This document shows, one piece after another, positions 42,271 through 52,322 of a stretch of DNA of 64,000 nt; the stretch's first letter is position 1, and every line of letters begins with the position of its first letter. Position numbers and translations under genes: made by a program. Under the pieces are notes generated by a model. The model was not told where the DNA came from. It searched no databases and was given only the letters and a program-made list of their open reading frames with translations. This DNA is from Bacteroidales bacterium (lineage in GTDB: Bacteria; Bacteroidota; Bacteroidia; Bacteroidales; UBA932): assembly GCA_016290415.1 (NCBI GenBank), contig JAEETP010000001.1, positions 41,007 to 105,006 of the forward strand. The letters are read 5' to 3'.

Positions 42271-44117
42271 TCGTAGGGGCCGGCCACGCCGGATGCGAAG
42301 CCGCCTGTGCCGCCGCCGGTATGGGGGCGCGCACGCTGCTGGTCACAATGGATATGCGAAATATTGCACAGATGTCCTGTAATCCGGCGGTGGGCGGTAT
42401 TGCCAAAGGCCAGATAGTGCGGGAAATAGACGCTTTGGGCGGCTATTCCGGCATTGTGACCGACCGCAGCACGCTGCAGTTCAGGATGCTGAACAAGAGC
42501 AAGGGCCCCGCAATGTGGAGCCCGCGGGCGCAGTGCGACAAAACCCAATATACGCTGGAGTGGCGGCGGATTCTGGAGTCCACCCCCAATCTGGATATGT
42601 GGCAGGATACAGTGGCTTCGCTGGAGTTTGACGGCGGCCGCGTGACCGGAGTCACCACCAAGATGGGGACGACATTCACCGCCGGCGCGGTAATTATCAC
42701 CGCCGGCACTTTCCTTGGCGGCAAACTGTTCATCGGGCAGCAGACCAGCGAAGGCGGCCGCATTGGAGAGCTGGCCAGCTATCACATCGCCGACCAGCTG
42801 CGCGACGCCGGCATTGCGGTGGGCCGTATGAAAACCGGCACCCCGCCCCGCATAGACACCCGCAGCATAGACCTCTCTGCTCTGGAGGTGCAGGAGGGCG
42901 ATGCCGTCCCCGCCCGCTTTTCGTTTGGCCGGGAGCCCTCTGCCATTCAGGCCGGCCGGCCGCAGAAGGTCTGCTATATAGTCCATACAAACGAGAGGGT
43001 GCACGATATCCTGCGCAGCGCCTTTGACCAGAGCCCGCTGTTTACCGGCAAAATCACCGGCATAGGGCCGCGCTACTGCCCTTCCATAGAGGACAAGCTG
43101 CGCACGTTTGCCGGCAAAACCTCGCACCAGCTGTTCCTGGAGCCCGAAGGCCTGGATACCTGCGAATATTATCTGCAGGGATTCTCATCATCGCTGCCCA
43201 CCGACACCCAGATTGCGGCGCTGCGGCAGATAAAGGGCTTTGAAAACATAAAGATTTTCCGCCCGGCCTACGCCGTGGAATATGACTATTTTGACCCGAC
43301 GCAGCTCAAGGCCTCGCTGGAGAGCCGCGTGGTGGAGGGGCTTTTCCTGGCGGGTCAGGTCAACGGCACCACCGGATACGAAGAGGCTGCGGCACAGGGC
43401 CTTATGGCAGGTATCAACGCCGTGCTCAAGTTGCGCGGCCGCGAGCCGTTTGTGCTGATGAGAGACGAGGCGTATATAGGCGTGCTGATAGACGACCTCA
43501 TCACCAAAGGGGTGGACGAACCCTACCGTATGTTCACCTCCCGCGCCGAATACCGCATCCTGCTGCGGCAGGACAACGCAGACCGCCGCCTGACGGGCAA
43601 GGGCTATGAGCTGGGATTGATTTCCCAGGAGAGATATGCAGCTATGCTGGCCAAATACGAAGAGGTGGAGCGCTGCCGCACCGCCCTGGAAGAGACCCCG
43701 CTCACTCCGGCCCAGGTCAACGGTTATCTGGAGAGTGTCGGGAGCGCACCCATAGAGAATCGCAAGCGCATCAGCGAGCTGCTGTCCCGCCCCGGCGTGT
43801 CGCTGCAGGGCCTTTTGGCCTGCTCTTCGGAAAATCTGCTGCCGGGTGCCGATAGCGCGGAGATTCTGGAAGATGTGGAAATAGCCGTCAAGTATCAGGG
43901 CTATATAGACCGCGAGAGGCGTCTGGCCGACAAGATTCTGCGGCTGGAGAATATTAAGATTCCGGAAGATTTTGATTTCAGCCAGGTGCAGAGCCTCAGC
44001 ACCGAGTGCCGCATCAAACTGGCACGCTACAAGCCCGCCACCATAGCGCAGGCATCCCGCATCAGCGGAGTCTCCCCCGCCGACATCTCTGTGCTGCTGG
44101 TGTATTTCGGGAGATAG
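42246..44117 (+). CDS. mnmG: tRNA uridine-5-carboxymethylaminomethyl(34) synthesis enzyme MnmG
   Basis: [54 protein letters not shown]; 623 aa; 25-nt overlap with ybeY. Confidence 0.97.
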   Translation: [623 protein letters not shown]

Positions 44118-44221
44118 CGCTGCCCGGAGCGAGAAAAAATAAGTTCGCGAAGGGAACACGTGCGAAGAGTCACGGGGCCCGTAGCGAAGCTTATTTTTTC
44201 GATATGCGGAGGGCAGAAACC

Positions 44222-44269
44222 GCCCTCGCTATGCTACGCAAAGCTTTTTCTGCGCTGTATCGCTCGGGC
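44222..44269. repeat. REP/BIME-like palindromic intergenic repeat, copy 1
   Basis: GCCCTCGCTATGCTACGCAAAGCTTTTTCTGCGCTGTATCGCTCGGGC; the same two half-units occur at 51253-51350. Confidence 0.7.
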
Positions 44270-44300
44270 AGATATCAGCCGGATGCATCTGCCCGGAGCT

Positions 44301-46070
44301 TTACTCGAACGCCTTTTCCATCAAATCGGAGTACTTCTTTGTGATGTTTGCGCGCTTGAGTTTGAGCGTTTGTGAAAGCATTCCGTTGTCAAGACCCCAG
44401 ACGTCGTCTATAAACTGCTCCTTCTTGATCTGCTCGTGAGCGGCAAGGCTCTCGTTTACAGTTGCGACCTCTTTATGAAGAGCGGCCAGGAGTTTCTCGT
44501 TGGCAAGCATACTCTGGTTGTCGGTGACCTTGATCTTCTCTTCCTTGGCCAGTTCGCGCAGGGCGGCAAAGTCGGGGATAATTATGGCAGACGCATATTT
44601 ATGGTTCTCGCCGAACACTATGCACTGCGATATCAACTCTGACTCCCTAAGCTTGGTCTCTATGGCCTGAGGGGCGATGTACTTGCCGTTGTTCAGCTTG
44701 AACATCTCCTTTTTGCGGTCGGTGATCTTCAGGAATTTTCCATCCACCAGATATCCGATGTCGCCGGTGTGCAGCCAGCCGTCCTCGTCAATAATCTCCT
44801 TGGTGAGATCGGGAGTCTTGTAATAGCCCATCATCACGTGCGGGCCGCGGGTCAGGATCTCGCCCTCTTCTGTAAACTTGACCTCGGTGCCGTCAATGGG
44901 CTGGCCCACGGTGCCGATAATCACCAGTTTGTCCACAGGATTGTTCACCGCGATCACGGGAGAAGTCTCGGTCATACCGTAGCCTTCGCACAGCTGGAAG
45001 CCGGCAGCGGTGAAGCAGCGGACAATCTTCTCCTGTATTGAGCTGCCTCCGCTCACCACAATCATATGGTGGCCGCCCAGGGCGTCGCGCCATTTCTTGT
45101 AAATGAGAGAGTCGTAGATATTGTGGCGAAGTTTGTACAGCGGAGCGTTGTTGTAGCTGTCAAACTTGTTGGCAAAGTTCCAGGCCTTGCGATAGAGCCA
45201 TTTCTTGAAGCCCTTGAGCTGCTTGCCGGCAGTCTCGAACTTGTCGTACATCATCTCCAGCACGCGGGGCACGCCGCAGAAAAAGTCGGCGTGGCAGCTG
45301 GCCAGGTCGGCGGCAATGGTGCTCAGGTTCTCTGCATAATAGATGCGGATACCGCGCTCCAGGTTGTCGTAGATCATTGTGCGCTCGTATGCGTGACACA
45401 GCGGCAGGAAACTTACGGCGATGTGATGATAGTCCATCACGTGGCGCACAGAATGGGCGTGGGCGTCAAACACCAGGTTGCGGTGGGAGAGCATAACCCC
45501 CTTGGGACGGCCGGTGGTGCCGGAAGTGTACACGATGGATACACACTCGTCTTCTTTGATGGTCTTTTTGTTCTCTTCCAGAACCGGATCCCACTTCTCT
45601 TTCTGTTCGTCGCCCTTGGCGCAGAGCTGCTTCAGGCAGTAGACCTCGTCGCTGTCGTCTATCAGGATGACTTTGATTTTCCGGTCGATCTCCTCTGTGA
45701 CGGGGGCAATTTTGTCGTAGAGTTTCGTGTTGTCTATAAAGATGACCTCCGCATCGGAATGGTCAAATATATACAGATAGTCATCGTGAGCCAGGGTGGC
45801 GTATAACGGCACGTGAATCATCCCGGCCAGTGCGGTACCCAGGTCTATGAAGTTCCATTCGGGACGGTTGGCGCTGATGCTTATGACCTTTGTCCCCTTG
45901 CCGTAACCTTCGGCCAGCAGGCCGCGGGCAACGGACCAGGTGTTATTTACGAATTGGTCGGTGCTGACTTTGTGCCACTCGCCTTTGATGCTTCGTGCAA
46001 CGACGTCTTCCCTGTAGGGGAGCTCATTTTTCACGAAGTCGATAAAATCGAATAACCGTTTGATTTCCAT
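44301..46070 (-). CDS. AMP-binding long-chain fatty acid--CoA ligase
   Basis: SIVYTSGTTGRPKGVMLSHRN, GYGMTETSPVIAVN, DGWLHTGDIGYLVDGKFLKITDRKKEMFKLNNGKYIAP. Start taken at MEIKRLF (46070). Confidence 0.93.
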   Translation of the reverse strand: MEIKRLFDFIDFVKNELPYREDVVARSIKGEWHKVSTDQFVNNTWSVARGLLAEGYGKGTKVISISANRPEWNFIDLGTALAGMIHVPLYATLAHDDYLYIFDHSDAEVIFIDNTKLYDKIAPVTEEIDRKIKVILIDDSDEVYCLKQLCAKGDEQKEKWDPVLEENKKTIKEDECVSIVYTSGTTGRPKGVMLSHRNLVFDAHAHSVRHVMDYHHIAVSFLPLCHAYERTMIYDNLERGIRIYYAENLSTIAADLASCHADFFCGVPRVLEMMYDKFETAGKQLKGFKKWLYRKAWNFANKFDSYNNAPLYKLRHNIYDSLIYKKWRDALGGHHMIVVSGGSSIQEKIVRCFTAAGFQLCEGYGMTETSPVIAVNNPVDKLVIIGTVGQPIDGTEVKFTEEGEILTRGPHVMMGYYKTPDLTKEIIDEDGWLHTGDIGYLVDGKFLKITDRKKEMFKLNNGKYIAPQAIETKLRESELISQCIVFGENHKYASAIIIPDFAALRELAKEEKIKVTDNQSMLANEKLLAALHKEVATVNESLAAHEQIKKEQFIDDVWGLDNGMLSQTLKLKRANITKKYSDLMEKAFE

Positions 46071-46131
46071 TCGGATAAGTTTGTTAGCGGGCCAAAGGTA
46101 CAAAAAAGTATGTAAAGTCGTCTACGGGGCA

Positions 46132-46170
46132 AAAATTAAGCCCGCGAACCGGGCGGCTGGCGGGCTTAAC
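46132..46170 (-). terminator. Intrinsic terminator downstream of gcvH
   Basis: TTAAGCCCGC...GCGGGCTTAA stem; T-tract on the minus strand. Confidence 0.75.
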
Positions 46171-46193
46171 ACATCACATTTAATTTTCAATGT

Positions 46194-46568
46194 TTAGACT
46201 GATTCCTTGTACTCTTCAGCTTTTAACAATGTATCAAATTCCGACGGATCGGAGAACTTGATCTTAATAATCCAGCCCTCGTCATACGGGCTGGCGTTTA
46301 CTAACTCGGGCGCGCTCTCAAGGGCTTCGTTGAACTCCACAACCTCTCCGCTTACGGGCATATAAGCCTCCGCCACTGTCTTGACCGCCTCGATGTCACC
46401 AAATTTCTCTCCCGCCGACAACATCTCACCCACCGTGGGAACATCCAGAAAAACGATGTCTCCCAGCTCGTTCTGCGCAAAATCCGTGATGCCTACGTAT
46501 GCGACATCCCCCTCGATGCGGGCCCACTCGTGATCTTTGGTGTAAAATAAATCTTCAGGTACTAGCAT
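46194..46568 (-). CDS. gcvH: Glycine cleavage system H protein
   Basis: [37 protein letters not shown]; lipoylation motif [25 protein letters not shown]. Confidence 0.97.
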   Translation of the reverse strand: MLVPEDLFYTKDHEWARIEGDVAYVGITDFAQNELGDIVFLDVPTVGEMLSAGEKFGDIEAVKTVAEAYMPVSGEVVEFNEALESAPELVNASPYDEGWIIKIKFSDPSEFDTLLKAEEYKESV

Positions 46569-46612
46569 AGTAATCCTTAATCGGGTACAAATTTAGGAAA
46601 ACTCCTTGGGAT

Positions 46613-47203
46613 TTACAATATTTTCAAACAATTTTTAATTAAATTTTCAAGACTGATTTCCGGCGTGGCCGTAAGGACCTTATCCAGAGCCTTTTCTACG
46701 TTGGGCTTGGCAAAGCCAAGAAGCACCAGCGCGTTGAAGGCTTCGGCGCGGACTTCGCTTTTGACGGTGGTGAATCCCGCCAGCGGCTTGCTGTCCCCTT
46801 TGACAATCTTGTCGCGCAGCTCCAGGATGATGCGCTCTGCCGTTTTGGCGCCGATGCCCTTTATGGATTTGATCCTGGCCACATCGCCGCCGATAATTGC
46901 GTTTTGCAGCTCATCGCTGCTCAGGGAGCTGAGCATCATCCGGGCAGTGCCGGGCCCCACGCCGTTCACAGAAATCAGCAGGGTGAACAGCCCCCGCTCT
47001 TCTTTGGTGGCAAAGCCGTATAGCGCCTCTTCGTCTTCGCGAAGCAGATGGTATAGATACAGCTTGACTGTCTCGCCGCCCCGGTGCTCTATCTGGGAGA
47101 ACGTACCCAGTGAAATCAGTATTTTGTAGCCTACGCCGCCCGCCTCCAGAATGGCCTCGGCGGGATTGAGCTCGGCAAGTGTGCCCTGTATATATTCGTA
47201 CAT
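46613..47203 (-). CDS. ruvA: Holliday junction branch migration protein RuvA
   Basis: MYEYIQGTLAELNPAEAILEAGGVGYKILISL; VNGVGPGTARMMLS; IKGIGAKTAERIILELRDKI. Confidence 0.96.
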   Translation of the reverse strand: MYEYIQGTLAELNPAEAILEAGGVGYKILISLGTFSQIEHRGGETVKLYLYHLLREDEEALYGFATKEERGLFTLLISVNGVGPGTARMMLSSLSSDELQNAIIGGDVARIKSIKGIGAKTAERIILELRDKIVKGDSKPLAGFTTVKSEVRAEAFNALVLLGFAKPNVEKALDKVLTATPEISLENLIKNCLKIL

Positions 47204-47260
47204 ATATTCTAAAAATGATTATTTTTGCAGTTTGTAAAGATACGAAAATTAGTTGGATTA

Positions 47261-48505
47261 ATGAGTTTTTCGGCACGGATAAGGGCAGATTTTCCGATTC
47301 TCCGCCGCACGGTAGAGGGCCGGCCGCTTGTCTATTTTGACAACGCCGCCACAAGCCAGCGTCCGGAGGCGGTTGTGGAAATGCAGCAGCGGCTGTGCCG
47401 GGAGCATAATGCCAACATCCACCGCGCGGTGCACACGCTCAGCTACGAGGCCACCGAGGCCTATGAGGCGGGGCGCAAGGCGGCGCAGCGGTTTTTGAAT
47501 GCCGCATCGCCAGACGAGATTGTGATGACCTCCGGCGCCACGATGTCCATCAACCTGGTGGCCAATTGCCTGGCGTGGGGCGGCTTTATAGGCCGTGGCG
47601 ACGCCATTCTGCTCACCGAGGCGGAGCATCACTCCAACATCGTCCCCTGGCAGATGGTTTGCCAGCGCACCGGCGCGCACCTGGAGGTGGTTCCGGTTGA
47701 TGCCGGCGCAGAGGATAACACCGGCAGCGTGGATATGGAGGCCTACCGTGCTGCTCTGCGCCGCGGAGTGAAAATGGTGGCCATAACTCACGTATCCAAT
47801 ATTCTGGGTGCCGTGAATCCCGTGGCGGAGATGGTGGCCGAGGCGCACACGCTGGGCATACCGGTGCTGATAGACGGCGCCCAGGGCATCGTGCATCGCC
47901 GGGTAGACGTGCGGGCTTTGGACTGCGATTTTTACGTATTCTCCGGCCACAAGATATATGCCCCCACCGGCATCGGCGTGCTATATGGCAAGCGCGAGTG
48001 GCTGGAAAAACTCCCGCCGTTTATGGGCGGCGGCGATATGGTGGGCCGCGTAAGCTTTGAAGGGACCACCTATGCCGATATCCCGCTCAAGTTCGAGGCC
48101 GGCACTGCCAATTTCGTGGCGGGCGCCTGCCTGGCCCCGGCGCTGGAATATGCCTCCAGGGTGGCTGCTAACCCGCAGGCGGCAGAGCACGAGAAGACTC
48201 TGGTGGCTGCTATGAACAGGGCTCTGGCGTCTGTAGATGGCATTTTTATGGCCGCGGCCGACGCGCCCGACAGGGTGCCGCTGTGGTCCTTTACAATAGA
48301 GGGCGTGCATCCGCTGGATGCCGCAATGCTTATGGACAAGATGGGGGTGGCGCTGCGCAGCGGACATATGTGCGCGGAGCCCATCGTGGACCGCATAGGC
48401 GGCGGCAGTATGCTGCGTGCCAGCCTGATGCCCTATAACACTGTAGAAGAGGTGGAGATTTTTGAGCGGGCGCTGCAGCGTACTGTTAAGATTTTGAGGA
48501 AATGA
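47261..48505 (+). CDS. sufS: Cysteine desulfurase, SufS-like
   Basis: RADFPILRRTVEGRPLVYFDNAATSQRPEAVVE; FSGHKIYAPTGIGVLYGK; RSGHMCAEP. Confidence 0.95.
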   Translation: MSFSARIRADFPILRRTVEGRPLVYFDNAATSQRPEAVVEMQQRLCREHNANIHRAVHTLSYEATEAYEAGRKAAQRFLNAASPDEIVMTSGATMSINLVANCLAWGGFIGRGDAILLTEAEHHSNIVPWQMVCQRTGAHLEVVPVDAGAEDNTGSVDMEAYRAALRRGVKMVAITHVSNILGAVNPVAEMVAEAHTLGIPVLIDGAQGIVHRRVDVRALDCDFYVFSGHKIYAPTGIGVLYGKREWLEKLPPFMGGGDMVGRVSFEGTTYADIPLKFEAGTANFVAGACLAPALEYASRVAANPQAAEHEKTLVAAMNRALASVDGIFMAAADAPDRVPLWSFTIEGVHPLDAAMLMDKMGVALRSGHMCAEPIVDRIGGGSMLRASLMPYNTVEEVEIFERALQRTVKILRK

Positions 48506-48924
48506 AAACGATAGAAGAGGTTCAGAAAGATATAATTGAAGAGTTTGCGGTCTTTGACGAGTGGCTCGACAAATACGAGTACCTCATTGACCTGGGGCGC
48601 GATATCGCCTTGATAGACGAGGCGGACAAGACCGACGCCAACCTGATTGACGGCTGCCAGTCGCGCGTGTGGCTCACCAGCAGCCGCGACACCGAGGGCC
48701 GGCTGCATTTCAGGGCTGATAGCGACGCCATCATCACCAAGGGAATCATCTCCTTGCTGATCAGGGTGTTCGAGGGGCAGTTGCCGAAGGATATTCTGGC
48801 TGCGGACCTGCATTTTATAGACGAAATCGGCCTCCGGGAGAACCTCTCCCCCACCCGCGCAGGCGGTCTGGCGGCAATGATAAAACGCATCCGCGCCATT
48901 GCGGCTGCAAGCGGGGAGGGCTGA
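48502..48924 (+). CDS. sufE: SufE family sulfur acceptor protein
   Basis: YLIDLGRDIALIDEADKTDANLIDGCQSRVWL with the conserved GCQS cysteine. Confidence 0.93.
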   Translation: MKTIEEVQKDIIEEFAVFDEWLDKYEYLIDLGRDIALIDEADKTDANLIDGCQSRVWLTSSRDTEGRLHFRADSDAIITKGIISLLIRVFEGQLPKDILAADLHFIDEIGLRENLSPTRAGGLAAMIKRIRAIAAASGEG

Positions 48925-48927
48925 ACT

Positions 48928-49239
48928 ATGTCAAAGACTGCACTTGAGGCAAACATAGTGATGGCGCTTCGCCAGGTCTACGACCCGGAGATTCCGGTGA
49001 ATGTATACGACCTGGGCTTGATATATGAGATTGCGGTGGACGACGACCACAAGGTGAACATCAAAATGACCCTCACCGCCCCCAACTGTCCCATTGCGGA
49101 CGTGGTGGTAGAGAGTGTGGCAGAGGCGGTTCGCGATGTGCCGGGCGTGGTGGATGTGGCCATAGAGCTGGTGTTCGAGCCGGAGTGGAACAAGGATATG
49201 ATGAGCGAAGAGGCTCGCATAGAACTGGGGCTGGAATGA
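48928..49239 (+). CDS. DUF59/MIP18-family Fe-S assembly protein (SufT-like)
   Basis: VYDPEIPVNVYDLGLIYEIAVDDDHKVNIKMTLTAPNCPIADVVVESV. Confidence 0.93.
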   Translation: MSKTALEANIVMALRQVYDPEIPVNVYDLGLIYEIAVDDDHKVNIKMTLTAPNCPIADVVVESVAEAVRDVPGVVDVAIELVFEPEWNKDMMSEEARIELGLE

Positions 49240-49667
49240 TTTATTTGCTGCTCGGCTCCAACCTGGGTGACCGCGAGGCTTATTTGAATGCTGCCTGCGG
49301 GATACTGGAAGATGCCTTGAAGGTGTCTTTGAAACGCACGGCGGTGTTGGAGACAGAGGCGGTGGGCTTTGACGGACCGGCGTTTTTAAATATGGCGGTG
49401 GCGTTTGAGGCGCCGGAAGGGTTGACGCCGATACGGCTTTTGAACCTCTGCCAGAGGGTAGAGGCGGCGCTGGGGAGGCCGCGCCATAAACCGGCCTTCG
49501 ATGCCGACGGGCGGCGGATTTATTCCAACCGCACCATCGACATAGATATTTTGAAATACGACGGTCTGGTGCGCAGCACAAAAAGGCTTACGCTGCCCCA
49601 CCCGCAGATATACAGCCGGCCCTTTGCGGCGGCGCTGCTTGAAGAATTGGAAGGAAATAATAATTAA
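49236..49667 (+). CDS. folK: 2-amino-4-hydroxy-6-hydroxymethyldihydropteridine diphosphokinase
   Basis: MIYLLLGSNLGDREAYLNAA; NMAVAFEAP; RTIDIDILKYDG; LPHPQIYSRPF. Start at ATG 49236. Confidence 0.94.
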   Translation: MIYLLLGSNLGDREAYLNAACGILEDALKVSLKRTAVLETEAVGFDGPAFLNMAVAFEAPEGLTPIRLLNLCQRVEAALGRPRHKPAFDADGRRIYSNRTIDIDILKYDGLVRSTKRLTLPHPQIYSRPFAAALLEELEGNNN

Positions 49668-49678
49668 CAATCGATACA

Positions 49679-51223
49679 ATGACACAAGAAGAGGTTTTCA
49701 GAAATTTGACCGCGCATTGCAAGGAATATGGTTTCATTTTCCAGTCAAGCGAGATTTATGACGGTCTGGCAGCCGTTTATGACTACGGCCAGCTGGGCGT
49801 GGAGCTCAAGAACAACATCAAGACATATTGGTGGGACGCTATGGTCCGCCTGCACGACAACATCGTGGGCATTGACAGCGCCATCTTTATGCACCCCAAG
49901 ATCTGGGAGGCCAGCGGCCACGTGGCAGCGTTTAACGACCCCCTGATCGACAACAAGGATTCCAAGAAGCGCTATCGCGCCGACGTCCTCATAGAGGATT
50001 ATCTGGCCAAGCTGGAAGAGAAGATGAACAAGGAGGTCGAGAAGGGCCGCCGCAAATTCGGCGACGCCTTTGACGAGGCCCAGTTCCGCGCCACCAACCC
50101 CAACGTGCTGCGCAGCAAGGCAAAATGGGACGAGGTTCACACCCGTATGGTCAAGGCTCTGGATGCCAACGACCTTGAGGAGATGCGCCAGATCATCATA
50201 GACTGCGACATCGTATGTCCCATTTCCGGCACCAAGAACTGGACCGAGGTGCGCAAGTTCAACCTTATGTTCTCTACCCAGCTGGGTAATGTGGACGGCG
50301 GCGTGGGCACCATATACCTGCGTCCCGAGACCGCCCAGGGTATCTTCGTGAACTTCCTGAATGTTCAGAAGACCGGCCGTATGAAGATTCCTTTCGGCAT
50401 CGCGCAGATAGGCAAGGCGTTCCGCAACGAGATTGTGGCCCGTCAGTTCATTTTCCGTATGCGCGAGTTCGAGCAGATGGAGATGCAGTTCTTCATCAAG
50501 CCCGGCACCGAGATGGAGTGGTTTGCAAAATGGAAAGAGACCCGTCTTGCCTGGCACAAGGCTATGGGCCTGGGCGACAATAAATACCGCTTCCACGATC
50601 ACGACAAGCTGGCGCACTATGCAAATGCCGCCACCGACATCGAGTTTGAATTCCCGTTCGGCTTCAAGGAGCTGGAGGGTATCCACAGCCGCACCGACTT
50701 TGACCTGGGCAATCACCAGCGTATGAGCGGCCGCAAGATGCAGTATTTCGACCCCGAGACCAACGAGAGCTATGTTCCTTACGTGATAGAGACCTCTATC
50801 GGCGTGGACCGCACCGTTCTGGCCGTTCTCTCCAGTGCATATCACGAAGAGGAGCTTGAGGGCGGCGAGAAGCGCGTGGTTCTCTCCCTGCCTCCGGCAC
50901 TGGCTCCCGTCAAGGCTGCCATCTTGCCGCTGGTCAAGAAGGATGGTCTGCCCGAGAAGGCCCGCGAGATTCTTCACTCACTCCGCGTGGACTACAACTG
51001 CCAGTACGACGAGAAGGATTCCATAGGCCGCCGCTATCGCCGTCAGGATGCCATCGGCACCCCGATTTGCGTCACCGTGGACCACGACACCCTCACCGAC
51101 AATACAGTCACTGTCCGCTACCGCGACACGATGACCCAGGACCGCGTTCCCGTAGAGAACCTCCACAAGATCATCGCCGACCAGGTTAACATCAACAACC
51201 TGCTGCGCAAGAACATCGAGTAG
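49679..51223 (+). CDS. glyS: Glycine--tRNA ligase (dimeric class II type)
   Basis: FRNLTAHCKEYGFIFQSSEIYDGLAAVYDYGQLGVELKNNIKTYWW; YLRPETAQGIFVNF; 514 aa. Confidence 0.96.
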   Translation: MTQEEVFRNLTAHCKEYGFIFQSSEIYDGLAAVYDYGQLGVELKNNIKTYWWDAMVRLHDNIVGIDSAIFMHPKIWEASGHVAAFNDPLIDNKDSKKRYRADVLIEDYLAKLEEKMNKEVEKGRRKFGDAFDEAQFRATNPNVLRSKAKWDEVHTRMVKALDANDLEEMRQIIIDCDIVCPISGTKNWTEVRKFNLMFSTQLGNVDGGVGTIYLRPETAQGIFVNFLNVQKTGRMKIPFGIAQIGKAFRNEIVARQFIFRMREFEQMEMQFFIKPGTEMEWFAKWKETRLAWHKAMGLGDNKYRFHDHDKLAHYANAATDIEFEFPFGFKELEGIHSRTDFDLGNHQRMSGRKMQYFDPETNESYVPYVIETSIGVDRTVLAVLSSAYHEEELEGGEKRVVLSLPPALAPVKAAILPLVKKDGLPEKAREILHSLRVDYNCQYDEKDSIGRRYRRQDAIGTPICVTVDHDTLTDNTVTVRYRDTMTQDRVPVENLHKIIADQVNINNLLRKNIE

Positions 51224-51252
51224 GGTTTCGGGCAGAGGCCTTCGCCTGAATA

Positions 51253-51350
51253 GCCCTCGCTATGCTACGAAAAAGCTTCGCTCCGGGCCAGGGAGAACAT
51301 AGAACCCCTGTTCCCTACGCGAAGCTTTTTCTGCGCTGTATCGCTCGGGC
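51253..51350. repeat. REP/BIME-like palindromic intergenic repeat, copy 2 (half-units separated by a spacer)
   Basis: GCCCTCGCTATGCTACGAAAAAGCTTCG ... GCGAAGCTTTTTCTGCGCTGTATCGCTCGGGC; shares half-units with 44222-44269. Confidence 0.7.
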
Positions 51351-51362
51351 TTCTGCCGGAGC

Positions 51363-52316
51363 TTACTTCTTTGCGATGTTGGTGCGCATTTCGGTGTCGG
51401 CCTGGATGTTCTTGAACTTGTAGTAGTCCATAATGCCCAGATTGCCGTTGCGGAATGCCTCTGCCATTGCCAGGGGCACCTCTGCCTCGGCCTCGATGAC
51501 CTTGGCGCGGGCCTCCTGGGCCTTTGCCTTCATCTCCTGCTCCTGGGCCACCGCCATTGCGCGGCGCTCTTCGGCGCGGGCCTGTGCGATGTTCTTGTCT
51601 GCATTTGCCTGGTCCATCTGCAGCACGGCGCCGATGTTCTTTCCGACATCCACGTCTGCGATATCGATAGAGAGAATCTCAAATGCGGTACCTGCATCCA
51701 GACCCTTGCTGAGCACCACCTTGGAGATGCTGTCGGGATTCTCCAGCACCTCTTTGTGGGAGGCTGCGCTACCGATGCTGGACACGATGCCTTCGCCCAC
51801 GCGGGCCAGCACGGTCTCTTCGCCGGCGCCGCCCACCAGCTGGTGGATGTTGGTGCGCACGGTCACGCGGGCCTTGGCTATCAGCTGGATACCGTCCTTG
51901 GCCACAGCCGATACGGGCGGGGTGTTGATAACCTTGGGATTTACCGACATCTGCACGGCCTCAAACACGTCGCGGCCAGCCAGGTCAATGGCGGCAGCCT
52001 TCTTGAAATCGAGGGCGATGTTGGCCTTGTCGGCGCTGATGAGGGCGTTTACAACCCTGCCGACGTGGCCCTTGGCCAGATAGTGGGCCTCAAGTTCGTT
52101 GGCGTTGAGTTTAAGGCCGGCCTTGGTGCCGGCAATCATAGCCTGGACAATGGTTCCCGGAGGGACCTTGCGCCAGCGCATCAGGATAAGCTGGATCAGT
52201 GAAACCCTGGCGCCGGAAATCAAAGCCTGGAACCAAAGGGTCACGGGGAAAAGCCACAATAACAGGAGCAGCAGGACAAAACCGACTGCTATCCACACGA
52301 AAGTCATTGGTGTCAT
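51363..52316 (-). CDS. floA: Flotillin-like protein FloA
   Basis: [58 protein letters not shown]; Ala/Glu-rich C-terminal coiled coil. Confidence 0.95.
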   Translation of the reverse strand: MTPMTFVWIAVGFVLLLLLLWLFPVTLWFQALISGARVSLIQLILMRWRKVPPGTIVQAMIAGTKAGLKLNANELEAHYLAKGHVGRVVNALISADKANIALDFKKAAAIDLAGRDVFEAVQMSVNPKVINTPPVSAVAKDGIQLIAKARVTVRTNIHQLVGGAGEETVLARVGEGIVSSIGSAASHKEVLENPDSISKVVLSKGLDAGTAFEILSIDIADVDVGKNIGAVLQMDQANADKNIAQARAEERRAMAVAQEQEMKAKAQEARAKVIEAEAEVPLAMAEAFRNGNLGIMDYYKFKNIQADTEMRTNIAKK

Positions 52317-52322
52317 ATTCAG

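Noticed and set aside
49745-50977. 410-aa minus-strand ORF antisense to glyS
   Set aside because: Complementary-strand shadow of a conserved gene.
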